Of a DNA stretch of 64,000 nt, positions 18,334 to 26,326 are shown piece by piece. Where the stretch lies: positions 25,336 to 89,335 of the forward strand of contig JAHDYG010000017.1 of the NCBI GenBank assembly GCA_023383815.1. The letters run 5' to 3'. Positions within the stretch are counted from its first letter, which is position 1. Every line of letters begins with the position of its first letter. This DNA is from Rhodocyclaceae bacterium (lineage in GTDB: Bacteria > Pseudomonadota > Gammaproteobacteria > Burkholderiales > Rhodocyclaceae). The translations under genes were made by a program, and so were the position numbers. The notes below the pieces were generated by a model. It was given only the letters and a program-made list of their open reading frames with translations. It did no database searches and was not told the DNA's origin.

Positions 18334-19536
18334 TCACCAGGAGGTCTCGCGCTCGGGCGTGGAGGAGATCCGGTGGATCGTGATGTCGGCACCGGCGAAT
18401 TCGCCTTCGGCATCCAGACGCAGTCCGATCGTGGACCGCAGGATCCCATAGACGAGCGCGCCGCCGGCCAGTGCGATTGCGATTCCTCCCAGGGTTCCGA
18501 TCAGTTGGGCAGCGAGGCTGACACCGCCGAGCCCGCCCAGGGCCTGGCTGCCAAAGATGCCGGCTGCGATTCCGCCCCACGCGCCACATAGCCCGTGCAG
18601 GGGCCAAACGCCCAGCACGTCGTCGATCTTCCAGCGGTTCTGCGCAAGAGTGAACAGCACGACGAACGCACCGCCCGCGATGGTGCCGACCGCCAGTGCG
18701 CCGATCGGATGCATCAGGTCTGAACCCGCGCAGACGGCGACGAGGCCTGCGAGCGGCCCGTTGTGGACGAAGCCCGGATCGTTTCGCCCGGCCAGCAGTG
18801 CGGCCAGGGTGCCGCCGACCATGGCCATCAGGGAGTTGATCGCGACCAGGCCGTTGACCGCCTCGATCCGTTGCGCGCTCATCACGTTGAAGCCGAACCA
18901 GCCGACCGCGAGAATCCAGGCACCGAGTGCAAGAAAGGGGATCGAGGACGGAGGATGCGCAGAGATGGCTCCGTTGCGGTGGTAGCGCCCCCGGCGCGCA
19001 CCCAGCAGCAGAACCGCCGGCAGGGCGATCCAGCCACCGACGGCGTGGACCACGACGCTGCCGGCAAAGTCGTGAAAAGGGGTCCCGAACTGCGCTTCGA
19101 GCCATCCCTGGATCCCGAGGTTGCCGTTCCAGACAACGCCCTCGAAGAAGGGGTAGACGAAGCCGACGATGAGGAAGGTTGCCAGCAACTGCGGTCCGAA
19201 ACGGGCGCGTTCGGCAATGCCTCCGGACACGATCGCGGGAATTGCCGCCGCGAAGGTCAGCAGGAAGAAGAACTTCACCAGCTCGTAGCCCGAGTTTCCC
19301 GCCAGTTGCCCGGCGCCGACATAAAAACTGGTTCCGTAGGCGATGAAGTACCCCAGCGTGAAGTACGCCAGCGCCGATACGGCGAAATCGCTCAGGATCT
19401 TGACCAGTGCGTTGACCTGATTCTTCTTGCGCACGGTTCCGACCTCCAGGAATGCAAAGCCGGCATGCATTGCGAGCACCATGATGGCGCCAAGAAGAAT
19501 GAACAGCACGTCAGATGAGGTTTTGAATTGCTCCAT
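18334..19536 (-). CDS. amt: Ammonium transporter, Amt family
   Basis: A 400-residue inner-membrane channel of the Amt/MEP/Rh family with about eleven transmembrane helices. Key residues are present: Asp157 (equivalent to AmtB Asp160) and the pore histidines His164 in VVVHAVGG and His314 in PLHGLCGAWGG. The C-terminal cytoplasmic tail has the conserved EGEFAGADITIHRI, similar to family tails that follow the GlnK-binding region. No signal peptide is evident, unlike E. coli AmtB. There is no glnK gene next to it, which is unusual since amt is commonly cotranscribed with glnK. The 152-base upstream region contains only a poorly spaced sigma-54-like sequence. Confidence 0.93.
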   Translation of the reverse strand: MEQFKTSSDVLFILLGAIMVLAMHAGFAFLEVGTVRKKNQVNALVKILSDFAVSALAYFTLGYFIAYGTSFYVGAGQLAGNSGYELVKFFFLLTFAAAIPAIVSGGIAERARFGPQLLATFLIVGFVYPFFEGVVWNGNLGIQGWLEAQFGTPFHDFAGSVVVHAVGGWIALPAVLLLGARRGRYHRNGAISAHPPSSIPFLALGAWILAVGWFGFNVMSAQRIEAVNGLVAINSLMAMVGGTLAALLAGRNDPGFVHNGPLAGLVAVCAGSDLMHPIGALAVGTIAGGAFVVLFTLAQNRWKIDDVLGVWPLHGLCGAWGGIAAGIFGSQALGGLGGVSLAAQLIGTLGGIAIALAGGALVYGILRSTIGLRLDAEGEFAGADITIHRISSTPERETSW

Positions 19537-19688
19537 TCCGGGGCTCCGGTGCGCACGATCCGGGGGCTGAAGCAGAATCCGTACCCGTCTGGAAAATCCT
19601 GCAGGATCAGTGGCATGGGCGTGCCGCCGTAGCAGCCCGGGCGCAAACGTGCACGGACCCGGTGCGTGTGGCGGTGTGCGTGGCCCGG

Positions 19689-20615
19689 TTATGGTGCGCT
19701 GGCGTGCGCCTCTTCGGTGATCCAGTCATGGACCGCCGCCACGCGCCGGTCGTCGAGCGCGCCGGCCAGGTGGACGATGCCGTAGCGCTTGCCGGTCGCC
19801 ACCCGCTGTGAGAAGGGTGCCACCAGCAGACCGGATTCGAGCTCGTCGGTGATCAGGGTGCGGCGCGCGATCGCGACACCCATTCCGGCAATGGCCGCAT
19901 CGATCGTCAGGTGGTTGCGGTTGAACGTGTATCCGCGCCGGATCTCGACCTGGGGGGCGCCAATCGCCTTCAGGAAATACGCCCATTCCGCGTACTGGTC
20001 GCTGCCTCGCCAGGCGGTGACGTCATGCAGCAACGGGTATTCATCGAGATCGACCGGGGTGCGCAACGGGGGGCGGCCGCGCATCAGTGCCGGCGTGCAC
20101 ACCGGAAAGATCTCCTCTTCCATCAGCGGCGTGGTCTGGAAGCCCGGATAGCTGCCGTCATTCAGATCGATCGCGAGATCGAACTCGGCGGCGCGCAGCG
20201 ACAGCGTGCTGTCTTCGGCCTGCAGATGCAGCGCGATGGCAGGGTAGCGCGCCTGCAGGCGCGGCAGCCGCGGTACCAGCCATTTGGTGAGAAAGGACGG
20301 TACGGCGCGCAGTCGCACGATGCCGCTCATCTGGCCGCCATCGAGCCGCAGCAGTTCGAGGTCCATCGCGCGATGGGCGCTTTCCACGACTTCGGCCAGC
20401 CGCCGCCCCTCCACGGTCAGTTCGAGGCGCCGCGGCAGGCGCTGGAAGAGCCGGTAGCCGAGCCGTTCCTCGAGACGCTTGATCTGCTGGCTGATCGCGC
20501 CGGTCGTCACATGCAGCTCCTCGGCGGCGAGTGTGAAGGACAGATGCCGGGCGCTGACCGCAAAGACCTTCAGCCATGCGTGCACCTGCGGGGAAGTGTG
20601 GGTGTATCGATGCAT
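19689..20615 (-). CDS. LysR-family transcriptional regulator, GcvA/DsdC-like
   Basis: A 308-residue LysR-type regulator with an N-terminal winged helix-turn-helix (about residues 14-75, with FTLAAEELHVTTGAISQQIKRLEERLG) and a substrate-binding effector domain (about 100-300). The sequence resembles the GcvA group that governs glycine and serine metabolism. It is divergently transcribed from an L-serine dehydratase gene across 138 bases containing two inverted repeats, a standard LysR arrangement. It probably activates sdaA in response to serine or a related amino acid. The effector is inferred from context only. Confidence 0.88.
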   Translation of the reverse strand: MHRYTHTSPQVHAWLKVFAVSARHLSFTLAAEELHVTTGAISQQIKRLEERLGYRLFQRLPRRLELTVEGRRLAEVVESAHRAMDLELLRLDGGQMSGIVRLRAVPSFLTKWLVPRLPRLQARYPAIALHLQAEDSTLSLRAAEFDLAIDLNDGSYPGFQTTPLMEEEIFPVCTPALMRGRPPLRTPVDLDEYPLLHDVTAWRGSDQYAEWAYFLKAIGAPQVEIRRGYTFNRNHLTIDAAIAGMGVAIARRTLITDELESGLLVAPFSQRVATGKRYGIVHLAGALDDRRVAAVHDWITEEAHASAP

Positions 20616-20679
20616 GGTTTACGAAAACTGAATCGTGGTTCAGGGATTATGCGTTGAATGCCCGCTGGATCCCAGCAAG

Positions 20680-20702
20680 AATCACGGTCAGTCACGGTGA
20701 TT
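20680..20702. promoter_or_regulatory. Inverted repeat, candidate LysR-regulator site 1
   Basis: AATCAC at 20680-20685 and GTGATT at 20697-20702 form a perfect 6-base inverted repeat with an 11-base centre that itself contains the direct repeat TCACGGT. Spacing suits a LysR dimer. It lies in the divergent region between the LysR gene and the serine dehydratase gene, upstream of site 2. Confidence 0.5.
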
Positions 20703-20708
20703 GTTGCG

Positions 20709-20726
20709 CACGATTCAGTAATCGTG
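20709..20726. promoter_or_regulatory. Perfect inverted repeat, candidate LysR-regulator site 2
   Basis: CACGATT (20709-20715) and AATCGTG (20720-20726) form a perfect 7-base inverted repeat around CAGT. It is 27 bases upstream of the serine dehydratase ATG. A related imperfect copy (TGAATCGTGGTTCA, 20629-20642) lies closer to the regulator gene. Together the sites suggest autoregulation plus control of sdaA. Confidence 0.55.
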
Positions 20727-20753
20727 ATGCAAAAGGCGACAAAGGAATCAGGA

Positions 20754-22127
20754 ATGAACATCAGCGCACTGGAGCTGTTCCGGATCGGCATCGGACCTTC
20801 GAGTTCTCACACGGTGGGGCCGATGCGAGCCGCACACGACTTTGCTGCGACGCTGGCTGCGCGTGCGGAGGGTGGTCGGGTGGAACGGATCGTCGTCGAA
20901 CTGTTCGGCTCGCTGTCCGCGACCGGGCTCGGGCACGGAACCGACCGGGCGGTGCTGGCCGGATTGATGGGCGAGACGCCCGAGAGCGCCGATCCGGACG
21001 CGCTCGCGCCGCGCGTTGCCGCCGTGCGCCACGGCGGTCGCCTGCCGCTCGGCGGAACGCGATTCGTGCGCTTCGACGTGGATCGTGACCTGCTCTTCCG
21101 CGCCGAGACCTTGCCCCGTCACCCCAATGCCTTGCGGATCCGGGCGCTGGCTGCCGACGGAGGGGTTCTTTACGCGAACACCTATTACTCAGTAGGCGGC
21201 GGCTTCGTACTCGACGAGGCTTCCGACGGATCGACGCAGGAGGATGTGGCGCTGCCCTACGGGTTTGATACGGCAGCCGAGCTGCTCGAACTGTGCCGGC
21301 GGAACCGCATCGGGATCGCGCGCCTGATGCTCGACAATGAGACCGCCTGGCGCAGCGAGGCGGCCACACGCGCGGCACTGCAGGAGGTCTGGCGCGTGAT
21401 GCAGGCGTGCGTTGCGCGCGGGCTCAGTCGGGAGGGGGTTCTGCCCGGGGGGCTGAACGTACCGCGCCGGGCTGCGGCGCTGCATCGCCGTTTGCTGGAG
21501 GAGGTGCCCTCGCAGAGCCTTATCGCGCGCACCTTTTCAGGCATGGACTGGGTGAACCTGTATGCGCTTGCGGTGAATGAGGAAAACGCCGCCGGTGGCC
21601 GCATGGTGACGGCTCCGACCAACGGGGCGGCCGGGATCATTCCTGCAGTGCTTCACTACTACATGCGCTTCCAGTCGGACAGCGGCGAACGGGATGTGGT
21701 CGACTTCCTGCTGGCGGCCGCCGCGATCGGCATCCTGTGCAAGAAGAACGCGTCGATTTCGGGGGCCGAGGTCGGCTGTCAGGGCGAGGTCGGCTCGGCC
21801 TGCGCCATGGCGGCTGCGGGGCTGGCGCAGGGCATGGGCGGCTCGCCACACCAGATCGAGAACGCAGCCGAGATCGCGCTCGAACACAATCTCGGACTGA
21901 CCTGCGACCCGATCGGCGGGCTCGTGCAGATTCCCTGCATCGAGCGCAATGCGATTGCGGCGGTCAAGGCGATCAACGCGGCGCAGATGGCGCTGCGCGG
22001 CGATGGTCAGCACCAGGTCTCGCTCGACAAGGTGATCCGCACCATGCGTGAAACCGGGCGCGACATGCACTCCAAGTACAAGGAAACCTCGCGCGGCGGG
22101 CTCGCGGTGAGTTTCGTCGAGTGCTGA
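20754..22127 (+). CDS. sdaA: L-serine ammonia-lyase (L-serine dehydratase), iron-sulfur type
   Basis: A 457-residue single-chain enzyme that deaminates L-serine to pyruvate and ammonia. It has the N-terminal [12 protein letters not shown] motif of the beta domain and the cluster cysteines of the alpha domain: Cys in [18 protein letters not shown] and in IPCIERN, which hold a labile [4Fe-4S] cluster. The ATG at 20754 follows AGGAATCAGGA. The gene is divergent from a LysR regulator that probably controls it. The amt gene sits beyond the regulator, and an amino-acid binding protein lies downstream, so the local theme is amino-acid nitrogen use. Confidence 0.95.
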   Translation: MNISALELFRIGIGPSSSHTVGPMRAAHDFAATLAARAEGGRVERIVVELFGSLSATGLGHGTDRAVLAGLMGETPESADPDALAPRVAAVRHGGRLPLGGTRFVRFDVDRDLLFRAETLPRHPNALRIRALAADGGVLYANTYYSVGGGFVLDEASDGSTQEDVALPYGFDTAAELLELCRRNRIGIARLMLDNETAWRSEAATRAALQEVWRVMQACVARGLSREGVLPGGLNVPRRAAALHRRLLEEVPSQSLIARTFSGMDWVNLYALAVNEENAAGGRMVTAPTNGAAGIIPAVLHYYMRFQSDSGERDVVDFLLAAAAIGILCKKNASISGAEVGCQGEVGSACAMAAAGLAQGMGGSPHQIENAAEIALEHNLGLTCDPIGGLVQIPCIERNAIAAVKAINAAQMALRGDGQHQVSLDKVIRTMRETGRDMHSKYKETSRGGLAVSFVEC

Positions 22128-22170
22128 GACGTACTCCAATCGCAGCGGGTGGCCGCCCCGACGCCGCACC

Positions 22171-22186
22171 TGCGGGTTAACCCGCA
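22171..22186. promoter_or_regulatory. Perfect 16-bp palindrome upstream of amino-acid binding protein gene
   Basis: TGCGGGTT followed directly by AACCCGCA, with no spacer. It is 44 bases after the serine dehydratase stop and 136 bases before the binding-protein ATG. It could be an operator for the downstream gene or a transcription-ending stem. The bases that follow are not a T run. Confidence 0.4.
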
Positions 22187-22321
22187 TCGCGTTTCTCCCC
22201 ATGGCATACCGGTGCCGACGGTCACGATAATGCGCAGCCTCGATCGGCTTGTGACTCCTGCGCTCGGCAAGCCGGTCAGCGGACCACGAGGGCGGCGAGA
22301 GCAAGATAGGGGAGACGGATC

Positions 22322-23224
22322 ATGAAGCAACGAAAGGGATGGGTGCTTGGCGCGCTGGCCGCTGTCTTTCTGGCGGGAGCCGGGGAGGTCGTTGCCGGTC
22401 CGGTCCTGGACCGGATCGTGCGTGAACAGACGGTGCGCATCGGGTATCGCGACACCTCGATGCCCTTTTCCTACCTCGTTGCACAGGGGGATGTGCCGGT
22501 CGGCTACTCAATGGATCTGTGCATGAAGATCGTCGAGCGGATCGGTGCACTGCACAAGCTGCCGCAAGTGAAGGTCGTGCACGAGCTGGTGACGTCGGCC
22601 AATCGCATCGACAAGGTCAGGGAGGGCGTCGTCGATCTTGAGTGCGGGTCGACCACGAGCACGGCCGAACGGCGCAGGCTCGCCGAGTTCACGATTCCGA
22701 CCTTCATTGCGGCGACGCGCTTTCTCGTGCGCGCAGACAGTCCCTACCGGAGCCCCTTCGACCTGAGCGGCAAGCGCGTCGTGACGACCAAGGGCAGTAC
22801 CAGCGAGAAGCTCTTCAGGGCTTTCAACGAGGACCGTACGCTGCGCGCGACGCTGGTCACCGCCAGGGACCATGCCGAGTCGTTCTCGTGGGTTGCGAAT
22901 GCCGAGGCCGAGGCATTCGTGATGGATGACGTGCTGCTCTACAGCCTCGCCGCGCAGTCGGGGCGCCAGGAAGCCTTTCGGGTGCTCGACGAGCGCCTGA
23001 CGATCGAGCCGCTGTCGATCATGCTTCCGCAAGGCGATCCGGAGTTCAAGAAGCTCGTCGACGAGGAGCTGACGCGGGTCATCCTGTCGCGCGAGATCCA
23101 TCGCATCTACCGTAAATGGTTCGAGTCGCCGATTCCGCCGGACAACATCAATCTCAGGCTGCCGATGAGTTTCCTGCTGCGCGATTCGTTCAAGCTGCCG
23201 TCGGACTGGATTCCGCCGAATTGA
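22322..23224 (+). CDS. Amino-acid ABC transporter substrate-binding protein (GltI-like)
   Basis: A 300-residue periplasmic binding protein of family SBP_bac_3. A cleavable signal peptide (about residues 1-26, hydrophobic LGALAAVFLAGAG) precedes the bilobed domain. The ligand-contact IGYRDTSMPFSYL, VGYSMDLC and ECGSTT segments resemble glutamate/aspartate-binding proteins. GGGGAG lies just upstream of the ATG. No permease or ATPase genes accompany it, so it is an orphan and must share a transporter encoded elsewhere or act in sensing. Glutamate/aspartate as ligand is an inference. Confidence 0.85.
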   Translation: MKQRKGWVLGALAAVFLAGAGEVVAGPVLDRIVREQTVRIGYRDTSMPFSYLVAQGDVPVGYSMDLCMKIVERIGALHKLPQVKVVHELVTSANRIDKVREGVVDLECGSTTSTAERRRLAEFTIPTFIAATRFLVRADSPYRSPFDLSGKRVVTTKGSTSEKLFRAFNEDRTLRATLVTARDHAESFSWVANAEAEAFVMDDVLLYSLAAQSGRQEAFRVLDERLTIEPLSIMLPQGDPEFKKLVDEELTRVILSREIHRIYRKWFESPIPPDNINLRLPMSFLLRDSFKLPSDWIPPN

Positions 23225-23295
23225 CTGGTGGTGTGCGGCACACGGTGGTCAGAAGGTTTGCGTTGGGCGAGCGAGACTGGAAACCGGTTTGACGC

Positions 23296-23328
23296 GCCGG
23301 GGCGCAAAGAAATCCGGGACGCCCCGGC
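23296..23328. terminator. Strong GC stem-loop downstream of binding-protein gene
   Basis: Perfect 9-base inverted repeat (GCCGGGGCG and CGCCCCGGC) with a 15-base A-rich loop. It separates the binding-protein gene from the nickel/cobalt operon. No T tract follows, so it could also be an untranslated-leader structure. Confidence 0.4.
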
Positions 23329-23367
23329 AACCGGGGGTTCACCGCCCTGCAGTGTTTGGCATGGAAC

Positions 23368-23398
23368 TTGTATGAACAAGGGCAAGTTGTTCATACAA
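23368..23398. promoter_or_regulatory. Perfect 12+12 bp inverted repeat, NikR-like operator
   Basis: TTGTATGAACAA (23368-23379) and TTGTTCATACAA (23387-23398) are exact reverse complements separated by seven bases. The core contains GTATGA and TCATAC half-sites with a 15-base interval, close to the nickel regulator NikR consensus, which uses 16 in E. coli. It lies 40 bases upstream of the first gene of an ECF nickel/cobalt importer, as expected for a nickel-repressed promoter. No nikR gene is in the window. Confidence 0.7.
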
Positions 23399-23438
23399 TG
23401 ATCCCTTCGGTGCCGACCGGGATCTTCGAGGCCTCCGC

Positions 23439-23933
23439 ATGCTGCAGTCTCCCGCAACCTCGTCCGCCTTGCGTGCCGCCGTCCTGGCGGTCAGCCTGGC
23501 GTGCGCGAACCCGGAGGCGCATGCGCATGCCCTGCTTCAGGAGCGGGTCACGGGGGAAGCCGTGATGCTGCATCTGCACTATGGGTGGGGTGACGAGAAA
23601 CCCTGGTTCGAACCCTACGAGGTCTTCGCACCCGGCTCGGAGCGGCCTTTTCAGAAGGGCTATGTGAACGAGGCGGGCGAGGTCTCGTTCCGTCCCGACC
23701 GGCCCGGGCGCTGGACCGTGCGCGTTGCAACGGAAGACGGCCACGGTGCGCAGGTCGAAATCGAGGTCGATGCGGCGGGGTTGGCGCGCATCGAATCGGG
23801 CGCCTCGCTGCCCGTGCGTGTAGGCAGCGCCCTTGGCTATCTCGCAGGCGTTTTCGGGATCGTGGCGCTGTGGGTCAGCCGGCGCAAGGCAGGAACGATT
23901 CCGGCTGAGCCTTCCGCGACGCGGGCGGGCTGA
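23439..23933 (+). CDS. Accessory component of ECF nickel/cobalt transporter (NikK/NikL or CbiN-like)
   Basis: A 164-residue envelope protein. It has a signal peptide (about 1-29, ending AHAHA), an extracytoplasmic beta-rich, DUF4198-like domain (about 30-130) with the FEPYEVFAPG and PGRWTVRV segments typical of nickel-associated NikK/NikL proteins, then one C-terminal transmembrane helix (about 133-151) and a short basic tail. It probably delivers metal to, or stabilises, the membrane component CbiM four bases downstream. GAGG sits eight bases before the ATG. It takes the place of a separate CbiN, which I do not see. It lies directly behind the NikR-like palindrome. Confidence 0.75.
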   Translation: MLQSPATSSALRAAVLAVSLACANPEAHAHALLQERVTGEAVMLHLHYGWGDEKPWFEPYEVFAPGSERPFQKGYVNEAGEVSFRPDRPGRWTVRVATEDGHGAQVEIEVDAAGLARIESGASLPVRVGSALGYLAGVFGIVALWVSRRKAGTIPAEPSATRAG

Positions 23934-23937
23934 GCGC

Positions 23938-24591
23938 ATGCACATCCCGGACGGTCTCCTCTCGCCCCAGACCTGGCTGCCCGCCTTCGCGATCGCGGTG
24001 CCGCTGTGGGCGCTCGGTGCCAGGCGGCTCGCGCACACCATGGGCGATGCGGTGGTGCCGCGTCTTGCGGTATTTACGGCGCTGGCCTTCCTGATGTCGA
24101 CCTTGATGGTGCCACTACCGGGGGGGACTTCCGGTCATGCGGTCGGGGTTTCGTTGCTGACGCTGGTGTTCGGACCCTGGCCGGCCTTCATGGCCTACAG
24201 CCTGGTGCTGCTGTTGCAGGCCCTGGTGATCGGCGCGGGCGGGGTGACGGCCTTGCCGGTCAACGCGCTGGCGATGGGTTTTGTCGGTGCGTGGACGACG
24301 GTCGGCTGCGTTGCGTTGCTGGGCCGGCTGCATCACGAAGCGGCCATCGCGGTCGCGGCGGTCGCCTCGATCCTGCTGTCGGCGCTGATCGTCGCACTGG
24401 TGCTGGGGCTGCAGCCCTGGATCGCGAGCGCGGCAGACGGGTCGCCGCGCTTCTTCCCGTTCGGGCCAGCGGTCACCGTGCCGGCGATCCTCATCCCGCA
24501 TCTCTTCCTTGCCGCCGGCGAGGCTGCGTTGACGGTGCTGATCCTGCGCCATGCGCGCAAGCGCCACTGGGTCGGAGTCACCACACCGTGA
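23938..24591 (+). CDS. cbiM: ECF transporter substrate-specific component CbiM/NikM
   Basis: A 217-residue integral membrane protein with about seven helices, the metal-binding S component of an energy-coupling-factor nickel/cobalt importer. It starts MHIPDGLLS: the N-terminal Met-His is the hallmark of CbiM/NikM, where the amino group and His2 ligate the metal, so the ATG at 23938 is certain. GGTSGHAVG, equivalent to the metal-site His loop of the family, is near residues 60-70. It starts four bases after the accessory gene and overlaps cbiQ by four bases. Nickel rather than cobalt is favoured by the NikR-like operator. Confidence 0.92.
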   Translation: MHIPDGLLSPQTWLPAFAIAVPLWALGARRLAHTMGDAVVPRLAVFTALAFLMSTLMVPLPGGTSGHAVGVSLLTLVFGPWPAFMAYSLVLLLQALVIGAGGVTALPVNALAMGFVGAWTTVGCVALLGRLHHEAAIAVAAVASILLSALIVALVLGLQPWIASAADGSPRFFPFGPAVTVPAILIPHLFLAAGEAALTVLILRHARKRHWVGVTTP

Positions 24592-25220
24592 CGCCGGACC
24601 GGACGCTGTCGGGCGCCACCCGAAGGCGCGTCGGGCAAGGTGAGCGCAAGCCGTGGCGATCCGGGGGGCCGCGCGACACGCTCCGTCTTGCGCTGTACCT
24701 GAGTGCGGTGCTGGTCGCAACCCTGGTGCATGAGCCGGGGGTTCTTGCGGGCGGGATGGGGATTGCGCTGGTCTGCTGCGGGCGCATGCGCGGCGTGTTG
24801 CTGCGAAAGGCGTTCTTTGCCGTGCTGCCGGTCAACCTGATGATCTCGGCCGGGCTCGTCCTTGCGGGGGGGCTCGCCGGCAGCATCGACGGCAACGCCC
24901 TGCTGCTGCTGAACCTCCGAGTCCTGCTCCTGAGTCTGCTGGTCGCCTGGACGGTGCACGCCGTCGACTTCGACCGGGTGCTGGCGCGCTGGCCGGCCGC
25001 CCGCCGCTGGCTTGCGATCGTGCGCATCCATATCGGCCTCTTGCAGCGGCAGGCCAGCGACTATCGAATCGCATTCGCGAGCCGCAGCGCCGAACCGCCG
25101 ACGCTCGCGACACGCTACCGCGCGGTTGCGGCACACGGGCTGGGGCTTCTCGACAAGGCGGTTCAGAACGCCGAGGCGACGACCCTCGCGATGCGTTCGC
25201 GCGGAGCGCTCGATGACTGA
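24588..25220 (+). CDS. cbiQ: ECF transporter T component CbiQ
   Basis: A 210-residue transmembrane coupling protein of the ECF importer, with about five hydrophobic segments and a C-terminal helical region. The family signature for docking the ATPase appears as EATTLAMRSRGA at the extreme C-terminus. It starts at GTG 24588, inside the cbiM stop (GTGA overlap), and overlaps the cbiO start by eight bases, so translation of the set is tightly coupled. The N-terminal 25 residues are basic and soluble, longer than in some homologues. Confidence 0.88.
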   Translation: MTPDRTLSGATRRRVGQGERKPWRSGGPRDTLRLALYLSAVLVATLVHEPGVLAGGMGIALVCCGRMRGVLLRKAFFAVLPVNLMISAGLVLAGGLAGSIDGNALLLLNLRVLLLSLLVAWTVHAVDFDRVLARWPAARRWLAIVRIHIGLLQRQASDYRIAFASRSAEPPTLATRYRAVAAHGLGLLDKAVQNAEATTLAMRSRGALDD

Positions 25221-26004
25221 CTGGCTGTTCGAGCTCGACCGGGTTTCGCTCGCCTATCCCGACGGCCAGCTTGCGCTCGGCGGAATCGATCTGGCCATCG
25301 GCCGCGGCGAACGCATCGTCGTGCTCGGGGCCAACGGCTGCGGCAAGAGCAGCCTCCTCAAGCTCCTGAACGGCCTCGTTCTTCCGTCGAACGGTGAATT
25401 GCGCTTCTGCGGCGAGCGTGTGGACGCTCGACGCCTCCGGGATCGTGACTGGTGCCGTGCCTTTCGCAGACGGGTCGTGCTGATGTTCCAGCATCCCGAG
25501 GCGATGCTTTTCAATCCTACGGTCGCCGAGGAGATCGCATACGGACTGGGGCCTCTCGAAGCGCCCGAGCGCGAGCGGCGAGTGCGTGACTGGGCCAGTC
25601 GGCTCGGCCTCGCCGGACGCCTCGAAAAACCGCCCTTCCAGCTTTCCGGCGGCGAGAAGCAGCGACTGTGCCTGGCCTGCCTGCTGGCGATGGAACCCGA
25701 AGTGCTGCTGCTCGACGAACCGACCGCAAACCTCGATCCGCGCACGGTCGGGTGGTTCGTCGACTGGCTCTCAGGGCAGCCGGTCACGACCGTGATCGCA
25801 ACCCACCATCTGTCACTTGCGGCGGAACTGGGCAGCCGCTGCGTGATCGTGTCGGAAAATCACCGCATCGTGTTCGACGGTCCGACAGAGGCGGCGTTGC
25901 AGGACGTCGATCTGCTGCTCGCGCACAATCTCGCACATCGCCACACGCATCGCCACGGGGCCGATGCGCACCGGCACGCCCACGTTCATCCGGACTGGTT
26001 CTGA
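25213..26004 (+). CDS. cbiO: ECF transporter ATPase CbiO with histidine-rich tail
   Basis: A 263-residue ABC ATPase. It has Walker A GANGCGKSS near residues 38-46, a Q-loop in LMFQHPEAMLFNPTVAEE, the signature LSGGEKQR near 140-147, Walker B LLLDEPTANLDPR and the H-loop IATHHLS. A duplicated homologue is not present, so a homodimer is expected. The last 25 residues contain about nine His (HRHTHRHGADAHRHAHVH), a likely nickel- or cobalt-binding extension not required for ATPase function. It is the last gene of the importer operon, 76 bases before ccdA. Confidence 0.93.
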   Translation: MTDWLFELDRVSLAYPDGQLALGGIDLAIGRGERIVVLGANGCGKSSLLKLLNGLVLPSNGELRFCGERVDARRLRDRDWCRAFRRRVVLMFQHPEAMLFNPTVAEEIAYGLGPLEAPERERRVRDWASRLGLAGRLEKPPFQLSGGEKQRLCLACLLAMEPEVLLLDEPTANLDPRTVGWFVDWLSGQPVTTVIATHHLSLAAELGSRCVIVSENHRIVFDGPTEAALQDVDLLLAHNLAHRHTHRHGADAHRHAHVHPDWF

Positions 26005-26020
26005 AAGCTGCCTGTTGCAG

Positions 26021-26049
26021 TTGTTGCATGTGATCGGTGCGCATAAAAT
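26021..26049 (+). promoter_or_regulatory. Sigma-70 type promoter of ccdAB
   Basis: TTGTTG (26021-26026), 17-base spacer, TAAAAT (26044-26049): a near-consensus promoter. The ccdA ATG is 32 bases downstream of the -10 box. The transcript would start near 26056. Confidence 0.65.
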
Positions 26050-26069
26050 GTGCCCATGATTGGTGCGCA
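26031..26069 (+). promoter_or_regulatory. 13-bp direct repeat overlapping the ccdAB promoter
   Basis: TGATCGGTGCGCA (26031-26043) and TGATTGGTGCGCA (26057-26069) are 12/13 identical, 26 bases apart, and bracket the -10 box. Such repeats at toxin-antitoxin promoters are usual binding sites for the antitoxin or complex; here CcdA (with CcdB) would bind and autoregulate. Confidence 0.55.
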
Positions 26070-26080
26070 GGAGTATTCGC

Positions 26081-26326
26081 ATGTTGCCCGAATTCAGCCC
26101 GACCGCTACCAAGCGGTCGGCCAATCTCACGATCAACAGCGATCTGCTCGGACAGGCGCGTGAGCTGGAGATCAATCTCTCAGCGGTCCTGGAGCAGGCA
26201 CTTGCGCAAGAGGTCCGGGTGCGCAGGCAGCAACGATGGCTCGAGAGCAACCGCGATGCGATGGAGGCCTACAACCACCAGGTCGACGAGCACGGGACGT
26301 TCAGCGACGCGCTGAGAAGCTTCTGA
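26081..26326 (+). CDS. ccdA: Type II antitoxin CcdA
   Basis: An 81-residue antitoxin. The N-terminal ribbon-helix-helix segment (about residues 11-45, with RSANLTINSDLLGQAREL) binds the operator. The acidic, flexible C-terminal part (about 46-81, with RWLESNRDAMEAYN) matches the CcdB-neutralising tail of CcdA, including the conserved W, N and Y positions. AGGAG lies eight bases before the ATG at 26081. It overlaps the ccdB start by one base, the normal coupling in this family. It sits between the nickel importer and a DUF6279 lipoprotein gene on a stable chromosome. Confidence 0.92.
   Translation: MLPEFSPTATKRSANLTINSDLLGQARELEINLSAVLEQALAQEVRVRRQQRWLESNRDAMEAYNHQVDEHGTFSDALRSF

Noticed and set aside
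19611..19626. Sigma-54-like sequence upstream of amt (GGCACG then TGCC)
   Set aside because: The GG to GC interval is one base short of the required spacing, and the -12 element is imperfect.
23225..23438. Cobalamin riboswitch before the nickel/cobalt operon
   Set aside because: No B12-box or conserved junction sequences were found; only the NikR-like palindrome and a GC stem were seen.
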